NCBI RefSeq assembly: GCF_048128805.1
Contig: NC_136004.1
Coordinates: 20,381,284 to 20,445,283, forward strand
Reading direction: 5' to 3'
DNA length: 64,000 bases
From: Centroberyx gerrardi
Taxonomy: Eukaryota; Chordata; Actinopteri; Beryciformes; Berycidae
The translations under genes were made by a program, and so were the position numbers. The notes under the pieces were generated by a model. That model did no database searches and was not told the DNA's origin. It worked only from the letters and a program-made list of their open reading frames with translations. Each line of letters starts with the position of its first letter. Positions within the stretch are counted from its first letter, which is position 1. This document shows, piece after piece, positions 37,347-45,704 of the stretch.

Positions 37347-40300
37347 ATGTGTGTGTGTACGTGCATTGGCCTGTGCATGCATGCGCCTGTTTGAACGGAC
37401 TCATCTCTTGGTTCTACACACTGTATGTGTTGGAGGAGTCGGGACACGAGTCTCAGATGAGAAGACAGAGAGGAAAGAAGAGTATCACATGTCTTAAGTA
37501 CCTCTCCAGAGGCAGCATGGGCAGGAAGAAGTACAGGAAGACAGGCAGTTTGGTTCCAAGACAAAGAAGCATCACATGGTCTAACAAAATGTTAAAATAA
37601 TATTTCTTAAACTATCTTGAGACTATGCTGGTGAGTGGCAATAGTTTTTAGAGGCATTGATGTAATGTATTTTAAATAACTTTTTTTGCATTTCTGCAAC
37701 CTCCAACTGAAATATTGTTAAGATTGTGTATGAACGTTTACCTTGTCCACAAACCATCCTGCTGAGGAGCCTTTGTTATTGTGGCCAATGGTGATCTTCC
37801 TCACTTTGCCCAAGTTTGGAGCTTCGATGGTGAATTTGTCCTCGGTGCCCTTTTCAAAGTTATCTTTGTCACTATCAAGACACCTCTCCCCTAAAATAAA
37901 GAAATAATATGTAAATTCTATTGGTCAAATCCTGGTTTAAATCGATTGCATCAAATGTGTATTCACCCTGGGAGCAAGTTCACTCCAGGATCACACGTGT
38001 GATAACATGTAGCGTCCCAGAAAACTGACTGTGTTGTTTACCTGTGTCTCCAAACTCCCCAAAGATATTGATGAAGACGTCTGCATCTGTCCCACTGCCT
38101 TTTATATCCGCGGTGAAGACAGTCACCACATACTTGTTATCTAGAGAATTGAGACCAAAAGGTTTTAATATAGCAATATTTTAAAACAGGAACTTGGTAA
38201 ACATTGAAAAGATGCAGTCGGCTCTGCACTCTGTCTAATCACAGTGGTTCTCAGCCTTTGTGGCTCACAGCCCTTCAAAATAAAGTGATGCCTACTTGCG
38301 ACCCTGTGATGTAAACAATCAGAAAGATGAACTTTGATACCTGATGATGATTTTTTGATTTTCCCTTTTCAGGCTAATTTACTTGATTAATTATGGGAAG
38401 ACACCCCACCTGAAAATATTCATAATTCCTCAAGAAAAAGGCGTTTGTCACAAAAACAGGGATTTGTCACAAAGATGAAGAACAAGAAAATACTGTAATA
38501 TGTTTCACATTCCATAAATGGTCTTGCAACCCCTTGAGAGTCTGCTTATCTTATAAACTGTGTCCAATCTGTATCACAATATTGAGACTAAACTATAATA
38601 AGGTGTTCATAAAGATATACTACATATCATACATTTGGGAATGTCCATGGGGTCCATGCTGCCCAGCAGGTCTCTGACAAACAGGTTATCTCCCTCCACT
38701 TTACTGAGCCAGTTGTTGCAAGCAAAGTAGAACCTCAGGTGCGGCCGGATCACGTCTGTCACCACCACTCTGTCGAGGAACCAGCTGGCGTTCAGGCCCG
38801 TGTTGTCATGCTCAATCCTGGAGGAGGAGGAGAAGGACAGTATCAAGATGAATTAGTCCCCAGTGTCCCAGTCAAACTGACACAGGGGAAGTAAGACGAC
38901 CTAGGAATAGAAATTTGCCAGCAGTATTTAGCATAGGCTGAATTGAAAAGTTTTTCATAATTGTAGTGTATTAGTCTGAATACCACTAAAAATTATATTC
39001 TCCAGTCTGAGTGAAAGTACAGGGGTGACAGGTGAAATGTTGTGGGACTCACACATACCTTATCTTCTTTATAGGTCCAACATTGTGTGTTCTGATTCTG
39101 AATACGTCAGTTTTGGACCTTTCAAATGCCGTTCGACTCCTGAAATAACAAAACGGTGAGAAATCATCTGAGTGTGAGACAGGATGGACAGGTGTCATGC
39201 TGTGGAACAGTTTCAGACACGGGTACGTGACATTTGGGAGAGTAACGCTAGAACCATCCCAAATTTCATTATTATTTATTTATCTAAGTGCAAAATACAT
39301 GCACTGAATCTCAGGAACAAGAAAGTAAGTTTAAGAAGTGATGCAATAACTCCAATGAATTCCAAAATGTTGCATTTTCCCGGTGCACTTTGAATCATAA
39401 AAGCTGGGTCAACATTTGGCAAATCATACAGCATTCATGTCATGCATAATTATTTACAAAAAAATAGTAAATAAATCAACTCCAAAATCACAGCACACAC
39501 TGAGCAGCCCTCTTCTCACCACCACCACCATCACTACACCAAGACATACTTCTTCTCTGTGCTGTTGAATTGGAGAAAAAAGACAAAGTTTCAGTACAAA
39601 GGAATAAATTATATGTCAACTGGATCGTTTAAATTGAGGCCTAGCTTATACAGTGTATTTTAATAAACTTGCTTCCCATTTTCTATTTTCCACATTCTGA
39701 TAGCCTTTGAAGGGGACTCACTTGCTGGCCAGATGCACCTTGGGAGTGATGCCATATTCTCCAAACAGAGTGACAAACACATTGGCATCGGTGCCTGCCC
39801 CTCTCTCATCTCCGGTGATGGTCACCACCTCGTACACTGGAGGGTTGCATGACGTGACAAAAAGAGAGGTGTGTGTTAGAAAAGGGAGTACAGTGTGATT
39901 ACAGAGCGAGAGAGCGAGAAGGAGAGAGAGGGAGAGAGAGGGAGAGAAAGAGAGGGAGGGAGGAAGGAGGCAGAGTGGGAAAGACATTTATAAAGTGTGA
40001 GTGTGTTCTTGTACTTCTATCCTTGTGAGAACCGGTTTGAGTTTCACACCTTTGGAGTGAGGACATTTTTGCGAAGCGAGGTCACTTGGGCCGGTTTTCA
40101 CATCTTCCAGTGGCTAGTTTAGGGCTAGGACTTGGATTTAGAGTTAAGGTGGTAATGAGGATTAGGTTTAAGGTTTGGGTTTGTTGCCTCGATCACATTC
40201 TGATGAAGGCGCTGAGCCAAAACGCGCAAATGTGGCTAATAAGTTTTTAGATTTCCTTGTTGGTATGCCGCCCTAATAAAGGCATTTTTTTATTTTTTGA

Positions 40301-40484
40301 AAGAAAAAGAGTGCCTTTATTTTTCTTTCTTCAGGATTAGGATTAGGTTAGGTTAAAGTTTAAGGTTAAAGTTAGTTTAGGATTAGGGTTAGGAGTTAGG
40401 GAATGAATGTAGTCAATGGAAGGTCCTCATTAAGGACAAGTACAAGGATGTGTGTGTATGTATATGTATATGTGTGTGTATGTG

Positions 40485-40528
<44 letters not shown>

Positions 40529-41699
40529 TGCCTGCCAATGTGTGTCCATGTAAGGAACAGTGTAGATCAGATGAATGTTCAGCATGGCTTTACATCGGGA
40601 TATTTGACATTGGACTGTACAGTGAGAGCCAAAAAGGAACTTTAGCCCTTATCAGGATGTGAAACCCCCCTTGTAAAGATTAGTGACAGGTGTCATATAG
40701 CTGTAGGTTGGAGATAACATCCTAGTGATAGGTGGATACTACTTCACTTGGTGTAATGTTACAGAGAAAACTATGCTAAACAATATGCCCATTCACTCCA
40801 GGAGCCACTCTATATCCAGTAATTGCAGTCAATCAGAATTCACTTCTTTTCTTGGTGTTAGATGTCATTCTGAAGACGATACCGCCTTCCAATTGTCTTT
40901 GAATTTCTGATATAATGACATGTCCTTTCTGTCAAGTGTGTTTGAGTCTTGCTGCTTTGCCTTTTACACATTTTAGAGGTTAGTTAAAGAGATTAATAAA
41001 AAGTTTTCCATTACCTTTCTTCTTGTGGTACTCATCCTCGTAGTTCTCAACTTTTTCTGGCTCGTAGTTCCGAAGCTCTTTCTCATAGATTTCCACGTAG
41101 TTTTCAACCTTCTTCTTCTTGCCTTTTCCCTTCTTGGTGTCCTCCTCACTATCCTTGCCCTTCTTCTTTTTCTTTTTCCCCTCTTCTTCATCCCCGGCCG
41201 GCGGTTCATCCTCTTTATCCGAGTCCTTCTTGGATTTTTTGTCCTTTCCCATTTTGTCCCCCTGACTGTCTTTGACTGAGGACTTCTTCTTCTTTGTCCC
41301 TTTCTTTGTGGTCTCAATCACATCAGGAAGCTTATCTGCTCTCTTTTTACCTCTGGAGACATTGTTGTTATCCTCATCATCTGCACTCTGCGACTCGGTG
41401 CTCAACTCATCCCCACTCTTCTCTTTGGTTTTCTTCTTATTCTTGACCTTTCCTTTATTTCCCCCTTTTTTCTTGGTGCTCTTCACATCAGGCCCCGATG
41501 TGTCAGAATTGTATCCCTCTTCATCACTGTCTTTAAATTTCTTCTTCTTCTTTTTCTTCAATCTTGCAGCATCCTCTGGCTCACTTACCTGCTTGCCTTT
41601 CTTCTTGGGCTTTGGCTCCTGATCCTCAGAGTCCTCGTCATCCACATCTTTGGTTTCCTCCTCTGCTCTTTGTCTTGTTTTTTTCTTTTTTGTGGGCAT
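17819..41699 (-). CDS. loxhd1: Lipoxygenase homology domain-containing protein 1, LOXHD1 (42 coding exons, complete)
   Basis: A multi-PLAT protein. In mammals it lies along hair-cell stereocilia membranes and its loss causes deafness (DFNB77). Exons in order: 41015-41699, 39722-39836, 39059-39139, 38633-38817, 38042-38140, 37742-37890, 36359-36482, 35704-35813, 34775-34915, 34521-34656, 33861-34021, 33679-33765, 32900-33035, 32586-32740, 32209-32369, 31367-31443, 31010-31206, 29563-29755, 28830-28990, 28355-28676, 27205-27356, 26140-26273, 25833-25975, 25517-25621, 25288-25416, 25004-25168, 24721-24902, 24518-24634, 24184-24346, 23631-23785, 23279-23488, 23013-23139, 22506-22714, 22086-22271, 21845-21972, 21625-21742, 21363-21540, 20718-20903, 19831-20001, 19525-19657, 19089-19244, 17819-18299. 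All use GT-AG, frame is kept to TAG, and the product is 2400 aa (human about 2211). Most of the excess is a charged N-terminal extension. Sixteen PLAT-like units follow. No disabling lesion was seen. The paralogue (a or b) is unresolved. Confidence 0.96.
18182..19657 (-). other. loxhd1 exons 40-42 (5' part): PLAT unit 15 (degenerate)
   Basis: Residues about 2145-2280. It begins [20 protein letters not shown] and lacks the calcium-loop-like GTDANVF. It continues [20 protein letters not shown] and [19 protein letters not shown]. The human counterpart is similarly degenerate and may be why the family is usually quoted as having 15 PLAT domains. Confidence 0.82.
18344..18951. mobile_element. Non-autonomous TIR element, 608 bp, with 8-bp target-site duplication
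   Basis: The ends are imperfect inverted repeats of at least 100 bp: bases about 18344-18445 pair with about 18845-18951, for example AGTAACCC..AAATTACAGGCC against GGCCTGTAATTT..GGTTACC. The element is flanked by the direct repeat GTGAAAAC at 18336-18343 and 18952-18959. It has no transposase frame. An 8-bp duplication fits hAT-type insertion, but the terminal bases do not settle the superfamily. It lies in the last loxhd1 intron. Confidence 0.8.
19671..19706. repeat. (GA)n microsatellite
   Basis: GA dinucleotide tract with AA interruptions, just upstream (in the minus direction) of loxhd1 exon 40. Confidence 0.9.
19831..21402 (-). other. loxhd1 exons 37-39: PLAT unit 14
   Basis: Residues about 2013-2144. 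It begins [20 protein letters not shown], has [19 protein letters not shown] in the middle and ends [20 protein letters not shown]. The intron between exons 38 and 39 contains a Tc1/mariner-derived element. Confidence 0.87.
20115..20489. mobile_element. Internally deleted Tc1/mariner element (375 bp)
   Basis: The ends are inverted copies of the salmonid/cyprinid-type Tc1 terminus (ACTAGTCAAAAGTTTAGACA on the left; TGTCCAAACCTTTGACTGGT on the right), each bounded by TA. The subterminal sequence, including GTAGCCACCCTTTGCCTTGA, matches the fish Tc1 family I know, but the transposase body is missing. The copy is therefore non-autonomous. It lies in the intron between loxhd1 exons 38 and 39. Confidence 0.85.
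21403..21972 (-). other. loxhd1 exons 35-37: PLAT unit 13
   Basis: Residues about 1885-2010. It begins [20 protein letters not shown], has [15 protein letters not shown] in the middle and closes [20 protein letters not shown]. Exon 37 also holds the start of the next unit. Confidence 0.86.
22086..22714 (-). other. loxhd1 exons 33-34: PLAT unit 12 (divergent)
   Basis: Residues about 1753-1884. It begins [20 protein letters not shown] and lacks the GTDANVF signature. The central and closing landmarks remain: [17 protein letters not shown] and [18 protein letters not shown]. The human unit 12 diverges in the same way. Confidence 0.85.
23013..23139 (-). other. loxhd1 exon 32: lysine-rich interdomain linker
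   Basis: Residues about 1711-1752 ([20 protein letters not shown], then [18 protein letters not shown]). It sits between PLAT 11 and PLAT 12. The human linker here has unrelated sequence, so this part is poorly conserved, but the exon joins both neighbours in frame with GT-AG sites. Confidence 0.82.
23279..23785 (-). other. loxhd1 exons 30-31: PLAT unit 11
   Basis: Residues about 1589-1710. It begins [20 protein letters not shown], has [17 protein letters not shown] in the middle and ends [15 protein letters not shown]. Confidence 0.88.
24184..24902 (-). other. loxhd1 exons 27-29: PLAT unit 10
   Basis: Residues about 1435-1588. It begins [20 protein letters not shown], with the cysteine-bearing [14 protein letters not shown] loop as in human. 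The centre is [17 protein letters not shown] and the end [18 protein letters not shown]. Confidence 0.88.
25004..25621 (-). other. loxhd1 exons 24-26: PLAT unit 9
   Basis: Residues about 1302-1434. It begins [20 protein letters not shown], has [20 protein letters not shown] in the middle and ends [18 protein letters not shown]. Confidence 0.88.
25833..27356 (-). other. loxhd1 exons 21-23: PLAT unit 8
   Basis: Residues about 1159-1301. It begins [20 protein letters not shown], has [15 protein letters not shown] in the middle and ends [20 protein letters not shown], followed by an acidic linker ([17 protein letters not shown]). The 863-bp intron between exons 21 and 22 shows no other gene. Confidence 0.88.
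27683..28085. repeat. Candidate dispersed repeat (ATCGAAT/ATATCG-rich)
   Basis: The region carries recurring TATCGAA, TCACAATA and AATATCG-type strings. It resembles a fish interspersed repeat that begins GGGATGAGATGGTGTATCGA and ends AGATAAGCATATCG. No coding capacity or clear terminal repeats were found. It lies in the intron between loxhd1 exons 20 and 21. Confidence 0.45.
28355..28990 (-). other. loxhd1 exons 19-20: PLAT unit 7 with Lys/acidic insert
   Basis: Residues about 998-1157. It begins [20 protein letters not shown] and has [15 protein letters not shown]. The 322-base exon 20 carries a low-complexity insert, a nine-Lys block followed by [12 protein letters not shown], before the closing [18 protein letters not shown]. 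Human LOXHD1 has a similarly placed but longer charged insert. Confidence 0.88.
29023..29048. repeat. (GT)n microsatellite
   Basis: Short GT tract in the intron between loxhd1 exons 18 and 19. Confidence 0.9.
29115..29159. repeat. (TG)n microsatellite
   Basis: 45-base uninterrupted TG tract, followed by a retroposon-tail-like sequence. Confidence 0.95.
29180..29235 (-). repeat. LINE/SINE 3'-tail-like sequence, copy 1
   Basis: In reverse orientation it reads GCACTTTGTAACTTCTGTTT, then GAAAAGTGCTATATAAATGAAG. This core recurs three more times in the window, at 33565-33615, 50070-50135 and 52085-52160. Confidence 0.65.
29517..29556. repeat. (GT)n repeat abutting the loxhd1 exon 18 donor
   Basis: On the minus strand the exon 18 donor (gtaggct) runs straight into CA repeats. 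The interrupted tract is about 40 bases. Confidence 0.9.
29563..31206 (-). other. loxhd1 exons 17-18: PLAT unit 6
   Basis: Residues about 868-996. It begins [20 protein letters not shown], has [15 protein letters not shown] in the middle and ends [18 protein letters not shown]. The exon 17 acceptor is preceded directly by a TG repeat, and the exon 18 donor is followed by a CA repeat. Confidence 0.88.
29985..30595. mobile_element. Non-autonomous element with about 130-bp inverted repeats
   Basis: Bases about 29985-30130 are the imperfect reverse complement of about 30467-30595. Shared strings include CTTAAAGCAATATTC, ATAAACTAATCACC and CAGCTGGACGAGTTTGTAGC. The outermost TTAA at both ends could be a TTAA-type target duplication (piggyBac-like), but it may be part of the repeat. 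There is no transposase frame. It lies in the intron between loxhd1 exons 17 and 18. Confidence 0.75.
31210..31232. repeat. (CA)n tract at the loxhd1 exon 17 splice acceptor
   Basis: On the minus strand this is an 11-unit TG repeat ending immediately before the CAG of the exon 17 acceptor, in place of a normal pyrimidine tract. Confidence 0.95.
31367..32740 (-). other. loxhd1 exons 14-16: PLAT unit 5
   Basis: Residues about 737-866. It begins [20 protein letters not shown], has [15 protein letters not shown] in the middle and ends [16 protein letters not shown]. The exon 14 donor is gtgggt (intron start at 32585). A gtacat eight bases downstream, as read on the minus strand, would break frame. 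Confidence 0.88.
31598..31788. mobile_element. Foldback (MITE-like) palindrome, about 190 bp
   Basis: The left arm (GGTGGTCTCC, then AGAGCCATGTGTATGCAGGT) is mirrored by the right arm (CCTGCATACACATGGCTCTC, then GGAGACCACT). It is a near-perfect foldback with a short centre. There are no coding frames. It lies in the loxhd1 intron between exons 15 and 16. Confidence 0.75.
32900..34021 (-). other. loxhd1 exons 11-13: PLAT unit 4
   Basis: Residues about 609-734. It begins [20 protein letters not shown], with the same WSLW start as human unit 4. The centre is [15 protein letters not shown] and the end [15 protein letters not shown]. Confidence 0.88.
33565..33615 (-). repeat. LINE/SINE 3'-tail-like sequence, copy 2
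   Basis: In reverse orientation it contains GTTTTGAAAAGCACTATACA, then AATAAAGATTATTATTATAA, the same family as copies at 29180, 50070 and 52085. It lies in the loxhd1 intron between exons 12 and 13. Confidence 0.6.
34187..34285 (+). mobile_element. tRNA-derived SINE head
   Basis: The sequence has an A-box-like start (GTGGCAGTAGCCTTGAGG) and the B-box-like GTTTCAATCCCAGG near 34241, spaced as in fish tRNA-derived SINEs. It is degenerate and lies in the loxhd1 intron between exons 10 and 11. Confidence 0.55.
34521..35813 (-). other. loxhd1 exons 8-10: PLAT unit 3
   Basis: Residues about 480-606. It begins [20 protein letters not shown]; the usual TDANVF is TNSNIH. The centre is [15 protein letters not shown] and the end [18 protein letters not shown]. 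The exon 9 donor is followed within a few bases by a CA repeat. Confidence 0.88.
34729..34767. repeat. (GT)n repeat beside the loxhd1 exon 9 donor
   Basis: On the minus strand a CA-rich tract begins about 8 bases after the exon 9 donor (gtacaatg). Confidence 0.9.
36359..38140 (-). other. loxhd1 exons 5-7: PLAT unit 2
   Basis: Residues about 356-478. It begins [20 protein letters not shown], has [15 protein letters not shown] in the middle and ends [18 protein letters not shown]. The TGD motif is TAD here. Confidence 0.88.
37314..37345. repeat. (TG)n microsatellite
   Basis: 32-base TG tract within a wider TGCATG-rich stretch (37265-37385), in the loxhd1 intron between exons 6 and 7. Confidence 0.92.
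38235..38560. repeat. Possible hAT-derived repeat fragment
   Basis: It begins AGTGGTTCTCAGCCTTTGTG, followed by CAGCCCTTCAAAATAAAGTG. This resembles the 'agtggttctcaacc' termini of widespread vertebrate hAT-derived repeats. It lies in the loxhd1 intron between exons 4 and 5. A related start occurs near 62730. Confidence 0.4.
38633..39836 (-). other. loxhd1 exons 2-4: PLAT unit 1
   Basis: Residues about 229-350. It opens [20 protein letters not shown], has the central [15 protein letters not shown] and closes [10 protein letters not shown]. These three landmarks (TGD..GTDANVF, HDN..GWFLD, W(L/F)..EDDG) define each unit in the chain. Confidence 0.9.
40000..40440. repeat. GGTTAG-rich minisatellite and retroelement-end-like sequence
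   Basis: A GTGAGGACATTTT..GGTCACTTGGGCCGG segment is followed by irregular AGGATTAGGTTTAAGG-type repeats. A CTGATGAAGGCGCTGAGCCA string near 40200 resembles the end of Penelope-type retroelements. It lies in loxhd1 intron 1. The classification is tentative. Confidence 0.45.
40449..40527. repeat. (GT)n/(TATG)n microsatellite
   Basis: Compound GT-rich tract of about 79 bases in loxhd1 intron 1. Confidence 0.92.
41015..41699 (-). other. loxhd1 exon 1: charged N-terminal extension
   Basis: 685 bases encode residues 1-228: [11 protein letters not shown], then about 190 residues of Lys plus Asp/Glu/Ser with repeated KKKKK and acidic clusters, predicted disordered. The last 30 residues ([20 protein letters not shown] and so on) align with the human N-terminus just before PLAT 1, so the extension lies upstream of the conserved start. 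The frame is open and joins exon 2 cleanly. The first ATG is at 41699. An internal start closer to the human one is possible but has no obvious candidate. Confidence 0.85.
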
Positions 41700-43402
41700 C
41701 TTTAATTTATTTACTACCTTGTAACCGTAACCGATTCCCGCGTGTTCCGGTGAAACTTGATTAAACTGACCCGCGGCTCCACAGCGGTGACCCGCTGGCA
41801 GGATGGGTCGCTGGTGGAGCGGACTCCTGGGAAGAAGAGCTGACAGACTGGTGCTTCACAGGCGGCCGGGGGGAAGCCCCTCTCTGCTGCTCATCCCCCA
41901 CCTACAGCAGCAGCAGATGCTCTGACCTCATTAAAAATGACTGTCACCTTGTTCTCACCCGACCAGAGGAGACAGCCTCCCTCGGAACGAAGAGCTGCCA
42001 GAACATTCTGATCCACAAATGTATTGAACTCACTTTTAAAGTTTGAAACTACGAAATAAAAAGGATGATATGACTACACAGGCCACTATACATCTAGTTA
42101 TTTTTAAAGTGGGACATAGAAAAGGCTATCTGACACTGACCAGCCTTTCAACAAGAGGCTGTGATACTGTGCAGAAAAATGAAGACACATAGGCCCACTT
42201 ATTTGATTTTTTATTTGATTTGATAGACTTTCTTAATCCATCAAGGGGAGAATTATCTTTTTGCCCTCTGGTTGGACGACCTCCCTGCTACACTGCTCAA
42301 GCTCAAACTTGTCTGTCCAAACATGATAGACCTCGTACTCCTCCTCTGTATCACCTTATGACAGGAACAGTGCATAAGAAAGGCTATAAACTGTTAATAT
42401 CTAAAGGATTCATATTTGTTATGTTTGCTTCTTCATGATGATAGAGATGGTTCACATTCAATCATGAGGAGGGACAGAAAAAATTTAACTGACTGCCTTT
42501 ACATCCTGTAAATTCATATAACAAAGGGAAATGATCATATGCTGTGATTTCTGTCAAAAACGTCTAGAAAAATCTAGTATGAGGCTGCATCATAGTAGTG
42601 TCTGTTTCAGTCAAAATTAACACATAGAAAGAGACAACATCACAGTCACATTTGTCTGAATACAGTCACTTGAGTTGTTTGTCAGCCATGATCTTTTGTT
42701 TCAAAATCAAAATTAGGATGACTGTCGGACAAATAAGAGGAACAAAAACCTCTGCAGGTTCTGTTTGGCTCTCCTTGCTTGTAGTTTTCATTGCAGCCAA
42801 CAGAGGGAGGCATCTCCCTTGAATTTTCAGAATACTGGATTCTATTCAAAATGTATTCCTATTTGCACCATCTCATTTAATAATAAAAACAGACTCGTTG
42901 TATCATTTAGATTAAAAAGACTCACATTTGGTAGATAGCCTGTTCCCTTTTTCATGACTTTTCCCCAAAGCTTACAATTTTTTGCAGTTGTTTACATGTT
43001 TTCAAAACAAAAAACACACACAAAAGGCAAAACTCCAAAAATCTCTAGCAAAAGGAAATATTACATTTAAAACCATGTTATGTCTTCTCAAAAGTGAATT
43101 TTGCATCCAAATGATACACTCACACCATCAGACATGATGTAAGAACCAACTGCTCGGTGACAAGCGCTACTATGAAAACCTTTACATATCAGTCAGCTGA
43201 CACATTCTTCACTTTCTATGTTACACTTACTGCTTACATATGTACAGTAGCCTGTAGTAAAAGATTATCATGTTATCATGTTATCATTAGCCTACTCAAA
43301 TATAAAACAAACACACAAATACAGTAACAAAATATAGAAATATAGAAAATAGGACTAAAAAATAGGACTAGGCCAACTGTCTATGGTAAAAACAAATGAA
43401 GC
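41700..43402. other. Region upstream of loxhd1, no gene recognised
   Basis: It must contain the loxhd1 promoter and 5'UTR next to 41699; the first 250 bases are fairly GC-rich. A retroposon-tail-like string (CTTAATCCATCAAGGGGAGA) is near 42232. From about 42950 the sequence is probably flanking DNA of the transposon relic at 43403. No convincing exon was seen on either strand. Confidence 0.5.
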
Positions 43403-43534
43403 TTCATTCTGACTTTGGTTTCTGTCTGGCCACAGGATCTCATCCACATTGTAGGCAATGTTTTCCCTCGCTACACAGTGTTGTAAGTATCGCCTGGCAT
43501 GAGAGCTCCGGCCCTGGGTGGATCCCTGGATGCT
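43403..43534 (-). pseudogene. C-terminal remnant of a Tc1/mariner (IS630-type) transposase
   Basis: The minus-strand frame reads SIQG, then HARRYLQHCVARENIAYNVD and EILWPDRNQSQNE. This resembles the C-terminus (IQGWIRHARRYFPRCLAREN.., DVDEVLWPD) of transposases common in fish genomes. The catalytic DDE region is absent, and the upstream frame degenerates into Arg/Glu low complexity, so it is a dead fragment. Confidence 0.7.
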
Positions 43535-44812
43535 CTTCCTCTTCCTTGTCCTCGTCTTCCTCTTATCCTCACCCTTCCTCTCCCTCTGCCTCTCTCTGTC
43601 TCTGCAATGTTGCCATCCATTCATCTTCAAAAACAGGAGAGCTCACCTCTGGCCCTCTGCTATGATTTGTAACTGCTGTTTGCACCTGTGAGCAGTCAAT
43701 GTGGCCTATTGGTAATTTCAGTTTAGCATTTTGATTTTAGTTAGATTGTGCCAAATATACAGATTGTGTCTAGTGTTTTGCAAAAAGTGTAATTTGGAAT
43801 TGCAAAGTGAAAGGAGAAAATGTTCTTTTATTTTTGCTTAATTGGTTTAAGGGTTTGGTAGACGAGTGTGTCTCAAGTTCCAGTGTTGGAGTGTAAACAA
43901 TTGAGAAAAACTGTAATAAAACTTAATCCCCATTAAGCTCAGCTGCTGTTCAGTGATGTAATCACAGCATAGACATGGAAGAGATCGACACTGGTAAAAA
44001 CCTAATAGTCTAAGCAAAATAATGACCTCCAAATCTTGAGTTTGGATCAGAAAGTCCCCAGAAAGTAAAACTGAAATCCGCTGCCCTGGCCTATGACCTA
44101 AGGACTGTTAGGTCAGGAATTAGGCCAGTTCCTCCCACAGATGTGTTTGTGAAAGATGTGTAGATGATGCTGGCAGGAAAAGGAGTTCTATCATGTCTTT
44201 CAAGATGTTTATCCCAACAAGCTAAACAAGTTGCCCGCAGTGAATTTGTGTTTTCAAGTTCTTTCAGATTTGTAATTCAGCGATAGAGAGGAAGCGTTTT
44301 AGACTCCAGAGAAGCAGATACCATGGGTGTGCATTTCCATAGGGGGCAGATACTGAACTTCAGACGCAGAATTTATCTGTAGTTTGTTTGAACACAGATT
44401 CAAAGGGTTTGAATCTCAAAACTCATGTTACTGCTCAACCCATTATCATCATTATATAGTTCAATGTGGCACACTAAAGGCCGCTGTTTGCTAGACCCAG
44501 TGTCCATAAGTTACAACTGAGCAGTCAATTCCAAAATGCGTTCATCCTTCTCAGTTAAATGTACATAATACAAAGTTCTTGCTCTTGATTTTATTGTTTG
44601 GAACAGTTTGTTTTATTGTGAGTTTATTGAATTTGCAATTTCACTCATTTGCCTTATCAAGTTTCCCACTTGTCAAGTCAATTTTATTTGTATGCCACAT
44701 TTCATACACAGGTAAGCTCAATGTGCTTCACAGTAAAAGACAAAAATAGTGACAATAAACAGATAAGGAAATGCAATACACATATGTGAAACACCCTTTC
44801 AGCCATACATAC

Positions 44813-44814
<2 letters not shown>

Positions 44815-44858
<44 letters not shown>
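44815..44858. repeat. (CA)n microsatellite
   Basis: 44-base uninterrupted CA tract. Confidence 0.95.
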
Positions 44859-44861
<3 letters not shown>

Positions 44862-44874
44862 GTAAAATACATTT

Positions 44875-45094
44875 GGCAGAAGGCAGGGAGACAGCTGGAC
44901 TGGTTGCAGGGCTCAAATTCATACCTATGGTCAATTTAGAGTCTCTAATCCACCTGACTTGCATGTCTTTGGAAAGTGAGAGGAAACATGAACGCAGGAA
45001 GATCATGCAGCTCCACACACAAAGGGCCGGTGACTGAACCTGGCTCACTCTTGCGGTGAAACGATAGTGGTAACCACTGAGCCACCATTCTGCC
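44875..45094 (-). mobile_element. tRNA-derived SINE-type repeat
   Basis: In reverse it reads GGCAGAATGGTGGCTCAGTG, GAGCCAGGTTCAGTCACCGG and CCAAAGACATGCAAGTCAGG, then CTCTAAATTGACCATAGG. This is the order of a very common teleost repeat with a tRNA-like head. It is diverged. Confidence 0.7.
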
Positions 45095-45704
45095 CTTTAA
45101 TAGCTTTCTGAGTTTAAAACCACAACACTCTACTTCATTAGCAACTAAACCACATTCGATTATAGCAATCAAACCACAAAGGTTTTTTAGAATTGTTAAT
45201 ATCAAATAGCAAGTCTGAAATTTCTACTGCATGTGATGCTGACTTCAGCTCCCAATAGCCCTTAGATTTTAAGTTTAATTGGTTTCCCAAAGCTATAAAT
45301 GTTTATTTTCTATCCAGTCCAGAAGGAACATTATCATAACATAGCTACCGATCCTTGACACTAGAAGACACTGCAAAGACACTTAAAACAAACACACTGG
45401 AGAGTCTCACAGTTCATGCAGGATGTAGAGAAGGAAATGAAGAGGAGATAGACTGTCACAGCAGGATACGTGAGGAGCACAGCCGCCGACATGCTGCTCA
45501 GCCAAGAGCCTCAGTGTCAAGAATGGACCGCCATTGTGGCAAAATCATGTAGTGTTATGACAAGGGGATGAGATCATGGTGAAACCTAATCACAGATTTA
45601 TTTGACAAGGACAAGGTGGCTTGTCCCTTCTTGAAGCAAAATGTTGTGTGGTAGTTATGCAAGCCAGAAAGAAAATGTTACCACTAGTTTCCAGTCCTGT
45701 TATT

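Noticed and set aside
40130-40400. Interstitial telomere repeat
   Set aside because: The repeats are irregular GGTTAG/GGATTAG variants without a (TTAGGG)n run. They fit a common fish minisatellite.
41025-41622. Phe/Leu-rich plus-strand frames resembling membrane proteins
   Set aside because: They are antisense readings of the Lys/Glu codons of loxhd1 exon 1.
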